In this document: positions 28,037-37,095 of the stretch, one piece after another
Numbering within the stretch: position 1 is the stretch's first letter
Layout of the letters: each line of letters opens with the position of its first letter
NCBI RefSeq assembly: GCF_023051105.1
Contig: NZ_JALKIL010000036.1
Coordinates: forward strand, 1 to 51,076
Source of the DNA: Anaerobiospirillum sp. NML120449
GTDB lineage: Bacteria > Pseudomonadota > Gammaproteobacteria > Enterobacterales > Succinivibrionaceae
Reading direction: 5' to 3'
Length of the DNA stretch: 51,076 nucleotides
The notes under the pieces: model-generated
What the model was told of the DNA's origin: nothing
What the model saw: only the letters and a program-made list of their open reading frames with translations
Database searches by the model: none
Position numbers and translations under genes: made by a program

Positions 28037-29221
28037 AATCTCTTACCTGTATATCAATTCTTTTCTCTGCAGCCGGATGCAGTGCTCTGAGCTCCCGCTC
28101 ACCTGATTTACTGTCCGGCCGGTGATCACATTACCGGGCCCTGCAAGGCGCCCCAGGGTAAGTGAAATGCATGTGAATGCAGCCATAAAGAGCCTATCTT
28201 ATCTTTAATACAAGCGCTTTTCCACTGTCAGAGCGCGGCCCCGGTACCGCACGTGATCGCCATCACTGCCCCTGGCCTCCAGACGTACGGCAAGTCCATG
28301 GCCGCCTGTCTGCGGCCAGTTAAGCCCTGCCAGCCCGACCGGGCTGTCAGGGCGGGAGCCGTCCGGGCTGCCAGGTAGTCAGCTGTAACAGTGAGTATTT
28401 TCATCACCTGCCCGGGCGGCCGCCGGACTTACTGCTACTGCCCGGTTCTGACAGGTACTGACAGCGCGGGGATAAACATTATGGGACCGGCGCTGCAGCC
28501 GGTCCGATCCGGTCCAGCCCGGATGCCTTGTGTGCCGGCTGCCTTTACGGCGCGCGGCAGTGCATGACTGTGCATGGCTGTGCACTATGGCAAGGCACAG
28601 GCTCTGATATGCACCATAATTGGGACTTGTCGGCGCTCACCTGCGTTTTAGCCGGAGAGGCCTATGCCGGAGCGCAGCTCAGGCTTCAGGCCGGACGGCG
28701 CCATTACGGCCCGGACAGTACTCCCGGCCGGGCCCTTACAGACGCGGCCGCTGCTGTGGCGACTGTGCAGCGACAGCGGGGCAACAGCCCGGCGACTGGG
28801 CGGCAGCTGCGGCCGGGTGGCTTTTTGCAATAGCCCTTAATTCTTTTGGGCAATCATGGCACAATATCCCATCTTAACAACAGTTAAGGTTGAGCAGTAC
28901 CACGGCAGCCCTGCTGGCCCCCATATTAAGGGGACCGGGCGTGGCCCCGGCAGACGACACGGCAGCAGCCGTGAGCGTGCCCGGGCAGGTACCTAAGCTC
29001 AGTTGTCTGCACTGACACTGTGCCCGTTGCGTATTTACAGGCCCGGACGGGGCCGCAGTACGCAGTCAGGGAGCGGTTTCAGTCTAGACAAGTTAGCTTA
29101 GCTCAGCCTTAGAAACAGCCGTCCCGGAGGTACCGGGACGTAAGGCTGCGCCGGCCGGGCTTCCCATGGACTGCCCGGCCGCTGTCAGCGAGATTTTGTG
29201 AAATTTTGGGAGCAAGTACCT
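28037..29221. other. Divergent spacer between L,D-transpeptidase and leuS genes
   Basis: GC-rich, with no supported gene. It should contain the two divergent promoters. A possible leuS promoter (TTGGGC .. ACAATA, about 28848-28870) is weak. Confidence 0.35.
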
Positions 29222-31810
29222 ATGGCAACCACCAATGTTGCATATAACCCGCAGGAGCTCGAGTCTGAGGTACAGAAGTACTGGGATGAGCACAAGACCT
29301 TCCAGGTGAAGGCAGATTCTGCCAAAGAGAAGTTCTACTGTCTTGTAATGTGGCCATACCCGTCAGGCCGACTGCACATGGGTCACGTTCGTAACTACAC
29401 CATTGGTGACGTAATTGCCCGCTACCAGCGTCTTAACGGCAAGAATGTAATCAACCCTATGGGCTGGGACGCCTTTGGTCTGCCTGCCGAAAATGCCGCC
29501 ATTCAGAACAATACCCATCCAGCAAAATGGACCTACGCCAATATTGACTACATGAAGCATCAGCTGGTCTCTCTTGGTCTGTCCTATGACTGGGCCCGTG
29601 AGATTCCATCCTGTGCTCCTGAGTACTACAAGTGGGAGCAGAAGTTCTTTACCGACCTGTACCGCAAGGGTCTTGCCTACAAGAAGGTTTCCAACGTCAA
29701 CTGGTGTCCACACGACAAGACCGTGCTGGCCAATGAGCAGGTAGAAGACGGCTGCTGCTGGCGCTGTGGCACTGCCGTTGAGCTGCGTGAAATCCCTCAG
29801 TGGTATCTGAAGATTACCGACTATGCCCAGGAGCTGCTTGACGATATTGACAAGCTCGAGGGCTGGCCAGAGCGCGTACGCACCATGCAGCGTAACTGGA
29901 TTGGCCGCTCTGAGGGTCTTAATATCACCTTCAGCATTGAAAACTCCGATGAGACAGTAGAGGTTTACACCACCCGTCCTGATACCTTCATGGGTGTAAC
30001 CTACATGGCTATTTCAGCAGGTCATCCTGTTGCAAAGCGTGCTGCTCAGAACAATCCTGAGCTGGCTGCATTCTGCCAGGAATGTCTGACTCACAAGTTT
30101 GCCGAGGCTGACATTGCCACCATGGAAAAGAAGGGCATGGCCACCGGCATTAATGCCATTCATCCTTTAACCGGTCAGCCTGTTCCTTTAATGGTAGCCA
30201 ACTTCGTAATCATGGATTACGGCACCGGCGCTGTTATGGCTGTACCAGGCCACGATGAGCGTGACCATGAGTTTGCCAGCAAGTACGGTCTGCCTGTCAA
30301 GCAGGTTATCGCTCCTCTGGACGGCTCTGAAATCGACGTACAAAAAGAGGCCTATGTTGAGCATGGCAAAACTGTAAACTCAGGTGAGTTTGACGGCCTT
30401 GATTTCAAGGGCGCCTGGGAGGCTATAGCCAGCAAGCTCGAGAGCATGGGCATTGCAAAGCGTACCGTAAACTTCCGTCTGCGTGACTGGTGTATCTCCC
30501 GTCAGCGCTACTGGGGTGCTCCTATCCCAATGCTGACTGTTGAGGAGACAGGCGAGCTCGTACCTGAGGTCGAGGAAAATCTGCCGGTAATTCTGCCAGA
30601 GAACGTCAAGATCGACGGCGTTAACAATCCACTGACCACTGACCCTGAGTGGTACATGACCACTTACCAGGGCAAGGCCGCCCGTCGCGAGACCGATACC
30701 TTTGACACATTCATGGAGTCTTCCTGGTACTATGCCCGCTACTGCTCTGCTCACTGCACCACTGGCATGGTCGATGACGAGGTCAACTACTGGCTGCCAG
30801 TAGATCAGTACATTGGCGGTATTGAGCACGCTGTTATGCACCTGCTCTACTCACGCTTCTTCCACAAGTTAATGCGTGATGCCGGTCTGGTTAAGGATGA
30901 TGAGCCATTCAAGCGTCTGCTCTGCCAGGGCATGGTGCTGGCTGATGCCTTCTACTATGTCAAGGACGGTACCAAAGTATGGGTAAGTCCGCTCAAGGCA
31001 AAGGTTACCCGTGATGAAAAGGGCAACATTGTCGAGGCTGTGGATGATGAGGGTAACACCCTGACCCACGCCGGCATGATCAAGATGTCCAAGTCCAAGA
31101 ACAACGGCATCGATCCTGAGGATATGGTCAAGCTCTACGGCGCTGACACCGTACGTCTGTTCATGATGTTTGCCTCCCCTGCCGAGCTGACCCTCGAGTG
31201 GCGTCAGTCCGGTGTTGAGGGTGCCCGCCGCTTCATTCTCAAGCTGTGGAACCAGGTAAACGATCTCATCGCTTCAGGTCCACGTGTGGAGCTGGATAAG
31301 AGCAAGCTCGATGCAAAGGGCCGCAAGCTGCGCCACATGCTGCACACCACCATTGAGAAAGTAACCGACGACATTGGCCGTCGTCAGACTTTCAATACCG
31401 CCATTGCCGCCATTATGGAGCTGCTCAATGAGACTGCCCGTTACGATGGTGATGACGAGACTGCACGTGCTCTGCGCTACGAGATTTACAACACTGTAGT
31501 GGTCATGCTCTACCCTATCATTCCTCATATGTGCTTCAAGCTCTATGAGATGCTGGGTAATACTGACGAGCTCGATGAGACCGCTACCTGGCCTGTTGCC
31601 GATCCTGATGCCTTAAAGGCCGAGGATCTGCTTATCGTAGTTCAGGTCAACGGCAAGCTGCGCGCCAAGATCACTGTTGATGCCAACATGTCAGAAGATG
31701 ACATTAAGGCTGCAGCTCTGGCAGATGAGGCCGTAGCCCGCAACCTCGAGGGCAAGGAGCCTAAGAAGGTAATTTACGTCAAGGGCCGTCTGGTCAATAT
31801 CGTAATTTAA
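29222..31810 (+). CDS. leuS: Leucyl-tRNA synthetase
   Basis: An 862-residue cytoplasmic class I synthetase that charges tRNA-Leu (E. coli 860 aa). The HIGH-type motif is [15 protein letters not shown], the KMSKS loop is [18 protein letters not shown], and the editing domain carries the threonine-rich [12 protein letters not shown]. The ATG at 29222 ([14 protein letters not shown]) is preferred to the frame start at 29198 because GGGAG lies upstream and it matches the family N-terminus. It heads the leuS-lptE-holA-nadD series conserved in gammaproteobacteria. It ends at a strong terminator, so lptE is probably expressed from another promoter. Confidence 0.97.
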   Translation: MATTNVAYNPQELESEVQKYWDEHKTFQVKADSAKEKFYCLVMWPYPSGRLHMGHVRNYTIGDVIARYQRLNGKNVINPMGWDAFGLPAENAAIQNNTHPAKWTYANIDYMKHQLVSLGLSYDWAREIPSCAPEYYKWEQKFFTDLYRKGLAYKKVSNVNWCPHDKTVLANEQVEDGCCWRCGTAVELREIPQWYLKITDYAQELLDDIDKLEGWPERVRTMQRNWIGRSEGLNITFSIENSDETVEVYTTRPDTFMGVTYMAISAGHPVAKRAAQNNPELAAFCQECLTHKFAEADIATMEKKGMATGINAIHPLTGQPVPLMVANFVIMDYGTGAVMAVPGHDERDHEFASKYGLPVKQVIAPLDGSEIDVQKEAYVEHGKTVNSGEFDGLDFKGAWEAIASKLESMGIAKRTVNFRLRDWCISRQRYWGAPIPMLTVEETGELVPEVEENLPVILPENVKIDGVNNPLTTDPEWYMTTYQGKAARRETDTFDTFMESSWYYARYCSAHCTTGMVDDEVNYWLPVDQYIGGIEHAVMHLLYSRFFHKLMRDAGLVKDDEPFKRLLCQGMVLADAFYYVKDGTKVWVSPLKAKVTRDEKGNIVEAVDDEGNTLTHAGMIKMSKSKNNGIDPEDMVKLYGADTVRLFMMFASPAELTLEWRQSGVEGARRFILKLWNQVNDLIASGPRVELDKSKLDAKGRKLRHMLHTTIEKVTDDIGRRQTFNTAIAAIMELLNETARYDGDDETARALRYEIYNTVVVMLYPIIPHMCFKLYEMLGNTDELDETATWPVADPDALKAEDLLIVVQVNGKLRAKITVDANMSEDDIKAAALADEAVARNLEGKEPKKVIYVKGRLVNIVI

Positions 31811-31875
31811 TACAGTGCCCGCGCTGCACCTGGCGCCGGGCCAGAGCCCGGCCCCTGCAGCGTCTGCATGCCCAC

Positions 31876-31901
31876 AGCCCGCCTTTATGGCGGGCTTTTT
31901 T
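31876..31901 (+). terminator. Terminator after leuS
   Basis: AGCCCGCC (31876-31883), a TTTAT loop, GGCGGGCT (31889-31896), then a T run. It separates leuS from lptE. Confidence 0.9.
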
Positions 31902-32110
31902 ATGCCCCCATGTGGCATTATAATGAGCACTCATTCATATATCAGGGCTCACGGCCCCTCAGTGCCCTGGGGCGCCGCGCTTCAGGCGGCAGCTCCAGGC
32001 ACATGGCCACCTGGCCGTGGCCACAGGCTCAGCATGATGGTCAGGCCATGGCCGACCCCTGCCAGGCCTGAAGGCCTGCACAGACAGTTTTACCGTGGAG
32101 TTAAACCACT

Positions 32111-33061
32111 ATGCTCTCAGGAATTTTTTCATCAGCTCCGGCAGCACTGCGTCGCAGTGCCTTTGTGCTCGGCCGCGTCCTTGCTGCGCCGCTGCGTGCC
32201 TTTGCCATGACAGGCCGCGCCGCCTCAATGCCTGTACGCATGCTGGCCGTGGCCGCCGCCACCGGAGTACTGGCAAGTGGCTGTGGCTTTAATCTGCCCA
32301 ATCAGGCCCCTCTTGATGAAACTATTCCTGAAATTGTAGTCACAGGTGATTACAACAGTGACTTCTACCGCAAGGTAATTTTGCGCCTTAAGGCCAATGG
32401 CGTACGTGTCCATGCCCAGTCGTCAGACTATGAGCCGGAAAATAACGGCACCATCCCAAGCCTGATGATTCCTCATCCTGATATTTCCGACAATGTGGTA
32501 TCGGTAAACTCCCGTGCCCAGGCCATTGAAAATGCCATTGTGATTTACGTGGCCGCCACCCTGAGCGTACCTAATCACCGTCCTATAGTGATGCGCAACT
32601 CCATTACCCGCTCAGTACTTAACAAGCCAGGTCAGTCTCTGGCAGCTGACACTGAAAAGAGTACAGTTATTGAAGAAACCTTAAGCCAGCTGGCTGACGA
32701 CCTGGTCTTCCGTCTTGGCTATCTGGGCCGCTCTACCGACCCTGATGTGGCCGTGCCTCAGCCTTATGAGCTGCTATCTTCCGATGAGGAAAGCATCGAT
32801 CCGGGCGTGCGCTCTACCGGCATGACTCTCATTGAGGCGCTGCAGTCCCAGGACAGCTACGAAAGCGCCACCGGCACTGTTGTGACCCTCGATCAGCTCG
32901 ACAATGGCAATGCCCTGCTGCGCCGTACTCCGGCCACCGCAGCTCCTGTTGGCGCGCCACTGCCAGGAGATCCTGGTGAGCATGTACGCAAGGCCCGCAA
33001 GTGGGAGCTGCCTGATGTGCGCCCTGAGCGTCTGCACAAGGCACCAGTAGCACCATACTGA
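32111..33061 (+). CDS. lptE: LPS-assembly lipoprotein LptE
   Basis: LptE plugs the LptD outer-membrane barrel and helps insert lipopolysaccharide. The assignment rests on position (between leuS and holA) and on the product: a lipoprotein signal with lipobox LASGC, followed by GFNLP, then a domain with IVVTGDYNSDFYRKVILRLKA and AIVIYVAATLSVPNHRPIV, resembling the LptE core strands. At 316 residues it is much longer than E. coli LptE (193). The extra length is about 40 residues before the lipobox, so a later start such as MPVRMLAVAAA is possible, and a low-complexity C-terminal tail of about 100 residues. Confidence 0.75.
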   Translation: MLSGIFSSAPAALRRSAFVLGRVLAAPLRAFAMTGRAASMPVRMLAVAAATGVLASGCGFNLPNQAPLDETIPEIVVTGDYNSDFYRKVILRLKANGVRVHAQSSDYEPENNGTIPSLMIPHPDISDNVVSVNSRAQAIENAIVIYVAATLSVPNHRPIVMRNSITRSVLNKPGQSLAADTEKSTVIEETLSQLADDLVFRLGYLGRSTDPDVAVPQPYELLSSDEESIDPGVRSTGMTLIEALQSQDSYESATGTVVTLDQLDNGNALLRRTPATAAPVGAPLPGDPGEHVRKARKWELPDVRPERLHKAPVAPY

Positions 33062-33384
33062 TGTCCAGCCCCATTGAGGGCCGTCCGTAGCCCTGCCCCT
33101 GAGGCCTGCAGCAAGAAGGGTGCCGCCTGCCGGAGACCTCCTGCAGGCGCGTCAGCGCATGATGGGGCTATGCATGCTGTGGCAGCACACGCTGCCGCAG
33201 GCAGCGGCGACCGGTACGTGATATTTATTCATTGTGAGCCAGCCTGAGTGCCGGGCACTGAAGTGCCTGGCAATCAGGCTTCACTGTCATAAAGAGGCAT
33301 GCAGCGCGCCCTGACCAGGTCAGGCGCGCAGCGTGTAACCTGCCATCAGGCGCCTGTGCGCCCCTGAGCCTGAGGAAAAGCACT
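33062..33384. other. lptE-holA spacer, no gene seen
   Basis: GC-rich, with CCTGCAG and CAGGCGC words and no convincing terminator or promoter. Confidence 0.4.
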
Positions 33385-34590
33385 ATGGCCTCCACTAAAA
33401 CTGCCCAGAGCGATATTTACCTTATCTGCTGTGATGATCCCATGCTCAGGCTGGAGCGCTCTACGGACCTGATTACCAGAGCCCGCAAGGCCATGCCTGA
33501 TGCCGAGTTTCTGCTCTACACATTTTCGGAAATCAGCGGGCCCGGTGGCCCCAACCTCAAGGAAATTGAGTCGGAAATGGCCGATCCCGGCCTTTTTGGC
33601 GGAGACCGCATTATCAAGATTGTGCTCAGGGACTATGATGCCACTGCCGTAGAGCTCTTTAAGGTTATTGCCGCTTCTTTCCGTCCCGGCCTCTTTGTCA
33701 TTGTGGAAATGAACCGCATTAACGCCTCACTTAACAAATGCGAGCCTAAAAACCCTGATGAGCTGCGCAAATTTGCCAGCTTTGTGGCCGGTTCCGATGG
33801 TGCCCGCGCTCTTGAGCAACAGAACAGCGGCAAGAAAAAGAAAGAGAGCCGTGGTACCCGTGGCGGCATTGAGGCCCGCAAAAAGGAGGCTCTTGCCTGG
33901 CTTAAGGGAGCCGGTGCCAGCATTGAAATTATCTATCCGCCTGAGGGCGAGCAGCTTAAGAGCTGGATTACCACTGATGCCCGCAAATACGGTCTGACCA
34001 TCAGCCCTGAGGCCCTTGATTACATTGCCAGCGCCTGTGACAACAATCTTATGGTCATAGACCAGTCCCTGCAGCTCATGCAGCTGCTCAGATCGGAAAG
34101 CTCCACCTCAGGCCCGCTTACTCTTGATGAGGCCGATACCTACTTTGCTCAGGATGCCCGCTATACAGGCTATGAGCTGCCGGTAGCCATACTCAATGCC
34201 GAGCCGCTCAAGTCCCTCAATATCATCAGCTCATTCTGCTCAGCAGAAAATTCAGGCCTGAACACAGCCCTAAACCTGCTCATCATGCGCCTTGATGAAA
34301 GCCTCAATGCCGTATACAGAGGCAAGATGGAAAACATAGGCAATGCCGACGATCGCAGCATTACGGCCTTTTTCATGAAGAACAATATCAAGGTACGTCA
34401 GGCTCAGGACGCCCATCTCAAGGCTATCAGAAAGATGCCGGTTGAAATGCTCAACTTCCTTACCAGCTGCCTTGCCGAAGCATCCCAGGCCTACTCCAAT
34501 TATGATCTGGAGCGCGCCTACCTGGCCCTGCAGCGCATGGCCCTGGGCCGCCACCGTGAGGCCCACTGCCTCAACACCACCTTTGCCTGA
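33385..34590 (+). CDS. holA: DNA polymerase III delta subunit
   Basis: HolA opens the beta sliding clamp within the clamp loader. The product shows the family layout: an N-terminal domain with IYLICCDDPMLRLERSTDLI and a LFGGDRIIKIVLRDYD segment, a second domain (LKSWITTDARKYGLTISPEALDYIA followed by DNNLMVIDQSLQLMQLL), and a C-terminal helical domain ending YSNYDLERAYLALQRMAL. It has 401 residues against 343 in E. coli. The difference is mainly a Lys/Arg-rich insertion at about residues 140-165. Position between lptE and nadD supports the call. Confidence 0.9.
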   Translation: MASTKTAQSDIYLICCDDPMLRLERSTDLITRARKAMPDAEFLLYTFSEISGPGGPNLKEIESEMADPGLFGGDRIIKIVLRDYDATAVELFKVIAASFRPGLFVIVEMNRINASLNKCEPKNPDELRKFASFVAGSDGARALEQQNSGKKKKESRGTRGGIEARKKEALAWLKGAGASIEIIYPPEGEQLKSWITTDARKYGLTISPEALDYIASACDNNLMVIDQSLQLMQLLRSESSTSGPLTLDEADTYFAQDARYTGYELPVAILNAEPLKSLNIISSFCSAENSGLNTALNLLIMRLDESLNAVYRGKMENIGNADDRSITAFFMKNNIKVRQAQDAHLKAIRKMPVEMLNFLTSCLAEASQAYSNYDLERAYLALQRMALGRHREAHCLNTTFA

Positions 34591-34595
34591 TCAGC

Positions 34596-34647
34596 CCACC
34601 TGCCATGGCCACCTGCCATGGCCACCTGCCATGGCCACCTGCCATGG
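34596..34647 (+). repeat. 13-bp tandem repeat, 4 exact copies
   Basis: CCACCTGCCATGG repeated head to tail four times without error, starting 6 nt after the holA stop. Each unit holds an NcoI-type palindrome (CCATGG). Copy number may vary between strains. Confidence 0.9.
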
Positions 34648-34750
34648 CAAGGGCCATAGCCGAACCAGGTCAGACAAAGTCAGGAGACTATACCGTGGCT
34701 CATCTACAGCCCCGGCACAGACAGAGCAATGATGAACACGCGGAGGCCTG

Positions 34751-35761
34751 ATGAAACGCATTGCCTATTACGGTGGCTCTTTTAATCCCGTACACATGGG
34801 CCATATCAGAACAGCCCAGCAGGCAGTAAAAGAGCTGGAGCTGGACATGCTCTACTTCATGCCCAATGCCGTACCGCCGCATAAAAGCGCCCTTTATCTT
34901 GACTACCAGATAAGAGTACAGCTCCTTGAGCTGGCCCTTGCCGATGTCAGGGCCGATGTCAGGGCCGCAGCCTCAGCCGCCCCGTCCTCCCAGTACGGCA
35001 CACCCATCTCATCTCCAGCCATTGATGACAGCGACGCCGACAGTACCGCCGACAGCGCCGTCGGTGGCGCCGCTGCAGGCAATAAAGCTGATGAGGACGC
35101 CGGCACAGCCTCCCGCATGGACATCTCGCTTGTTGAGCATGATCCCACCATGAAGCACTTTACCCATGGCACTCTGACACGCCTCAAAGAGCTTCATCAC
35201 GATGCAGACCTTATCTTTATTCTGGGCATGGACTCGCTGCTCAAGCTTGATACCTGGAAAAACTGGGACCGCCTTATCGACCTTGCGTCCATTGCCGTGC
35301 TGACCCGCCCAGGCTACAGCCTTAATGACCTGCCCCCGGCAGTGCGCGAGCATATCAATACAGTTAACGCCCGCCATGCACAGCACCGTCTGCCTGACAG
35401 TCAGCCTGACAGCCATGCTCCCGACCCGGGCCATGGCACAGCCCCAGGCACTGCCACTTGCACTGGGACAGCCACTGCCAGTGCCAATGGCATGGGCATG
35501 GGCAAGGGCAAGGGCATGGGCATGGGCATGGGCATGGACCATGGTCAGTCAGCTCACAGCTGCAATGGCGCTGCGGGCAACAGCTTTATCTTCATGAACA
35601 ATGCCGACTTTGATATCAGCTCCACTGAGCTCAGAGCTCTGCTGAACACTCCTGAGCTGGATCTGAGCCCTGAGCAGCAAGAACAGCTGTCCAGATATCT
35701 CAGTCCCTCCGAACTTAATGCCATCAGGAAGCTGGGCCTTTTTGCCCCTGCTGCCCCATAA
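34751..35761 (+). CDS. nadD: Nicotinate-mononucleotide adenylyltransferase with two low-complexity insertions
   Basis: NadD joins ATP and nicotinate mononucleotide to make deamido-NAD. The nucleotide-binding motif GGSFNPVHMGH (residues 8-18) and the ISSTELR motif (289-295) are intact, as are VPPHK and LIFILGMDSLLKLDTWKNWD. At 336 residues it is far longer than E. coli NadD (213). The excess lies in two disordered insertions: about 66-122, rich in Ala/Ser/Asp, and about 212-276, rich in His/Gly/Thr with a Gly-Met/Gly-Lys run from a repeated GGCATG word (about 35488-35536). Both fall between conserved core elements, so activity is probably kept. Confidence 0.9.
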   Translation: MKRIAYYGGSFNPVHMGHIRTAQQAVKELELDMLYFMPNAVPPHKSALYLDYQIRVQLLELALADVRADVRAAASAAPSSQYGTPISSPAIDDSDADSTADSAVGGAAAGNKADEDAGTASRMDISLVEHDPTMKHFTHGTLTRLKELHHDADLIFILGMDSLLKLDTWKNWDRLIDLASIAVLTRPGYSLNDLPPAVREHINTVNARHAQHRLPDSQPDSHAPDPGHGTAPGTATCTGTATASANGMGMGKGKGMGMGMGMDHGQSAHSCNGAAGNSFIFMNNADFDISSTELRALLNTPELDLSPEQQEQLSRYLSPSELNAIRKLGLFAPAAP

Positions 35762-36018
35762 ATATCAGTCCAGCCTGGCACACCTCCCGGCACAGCTACC
35801 GGCACAGCGCCTCCTGTGGCCTGTGCTATCATTACGGCACTGTCTGCCCGCCAGACCGGCTGTTGCAGCACAGGCGCAAGCGCCCTGCCGCGCAGTAAAG
35901 CCGCCAGCCGCTGGCCACAGACTGCGGCCGCGCGGCCTTGCGGCTTTGCGTTATGGCTGCAGGCCGGCCTCAGGTGAGGGCGGCCTGCCCGTGAAATTGT
36001 CTAATTTAGGTTTTTGCT

Positions 36019-36921
36019 ATGGAAGCACATGAGTTTGATCAGAAACTGCCCGCCCTTATTCTTGAGTATGCCGCTTTTACCGAGGGACTTAAGAGCTCGG
36101 TAACGGCCGCCCGTATTGGCGCTACCAGCCTTAAGAATGCCAGCGGCAAACCTGCACCTAAGTGGCCTTATGATCAGGTTTACATGTGCATCAATGGCGT
36201 CTTTTACATGAACTACAGGCTCAAATATCCACAGCTTGAGCCTTATATGGAACACGCAACTGAAGAATATTACGAGGCTGAGCAGCTGTGTGCCGTTCTT
36301 GCCTGGGAAAAGCTGCGCAGTATTTACCATGTGGAGAAAACCCAGTGGGATGAAAGTCAGCTTGATGTGCCGGCAACAGCTTTTGCCCATATGCCTCAGT
36401 GGGCCATGTGTATCAACATCACCAATCAGGACATGATCTGGGATGATAAAAAGCCTTATGGCATTATCTTCCATCGCAGCTTTGGCATCATGACTCCGGA
36501 AAACAGCGATGCAGCTGACTCCGCCGTTGACGGTGAGCCTGCCGGTGCCCCTAACAATCTGAGCTCAGTAATAATTCTTGAGGACGGCACCTTTGTGCAG
36601 GGACCTTTTGTGGACCTGACCTTCAAAGGCACGGTAAACGAATTCCTCGAGCAGTTTACAAAGGGCATTATTATCGAGTGTAGTGATGCTGAATCATGCA
36701 GTGACAAGGACAAGGCCACAGTTATTGAGAGCCTTCAGTCCTACGATAAAATGGCCCGCCGTGCCCTGTGCATATATCTGCACCTGCTCAACAATATGGG
36801 CAGTCTCGTTGATGCTTCAGGCAAGTCCGTAAAGGCACCGGGCAATCCTCAGCCAACCAAAACCAAAAAGGGCATGCGTCTGTTTGGCGCTGACCACACT
36901 TTCTGCGCCTGGGTCAAATAA
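36019..36921 (+). CDS. Unknown protein, possible AcrVA2-like family member (A)
   Basis: A 300-residue soluble protein with no signal or membrane helix, first of three genes inserted between nadD and rsfS. Visible pieces: a Trp/Tyr-rich helical N-terminus (EQLCAVLAWEKLRSIY, 88-103), AFAHMPQWAMCINIT (121-135), a beta-rich middle (YGIIFHRSFGIM), EDGTFVQGPFVDLTFKGTVNEFL (188-210), and a helix ARRALCIYLHLLNN (246-259). The order and spacing recall the Cas12a inhibitor AcrVA2, which as I remember it has LNLPDWCVYVDIS, a SVAEVL segment and LLPYLLWLCV at similar places. Pairwise identity is low, so this is a hypothesis. The start has only a weak AGG upstream. A similar pattern occurs in the gene at 40124. 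Confidence 0.35.
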   Translation: MEAHEFDQKLPALILEYAAFTEGLKSSVTAARIGATSLKNASGKPAPKWPYDQVYMCINGVFYMNYRLKYPQLEPYMEHATEEYYEAEQLCAVLAWEKLRSIYHVEKTQWDESQLDVPATAFAHMPQWAMCINITNQDMIWDDKKPYGIIFHRSFGIMTPENSDAADSAVDGEPAGAPNNLSSVIILEDGTFVQGPFVDLTFKGTVNEFLEQFTKGIIIECSDAESCSDKDKATVIESLQSYDKMARRALCIYLHLLNNMGSLVDASGKSVKAPGNPQPTKTKKGMRLFGADHTFCAWVK

Positions 36922-37095
36922 GCCAGGCCGCATAACACCACTCCCTCCAGGCGCGCCCCAGTCTGACCATAACGACCCCAGTGCGGCCCGCCCAGTCCAC
37001 AATGCAGCCATTTGAGCTGCACCTTACGGCCCTGAAGCATCAGCCCCTGGCTGCACTTTACGGGCCTTTGTTTTTCTTCGACCAGGCGGTTTCCC

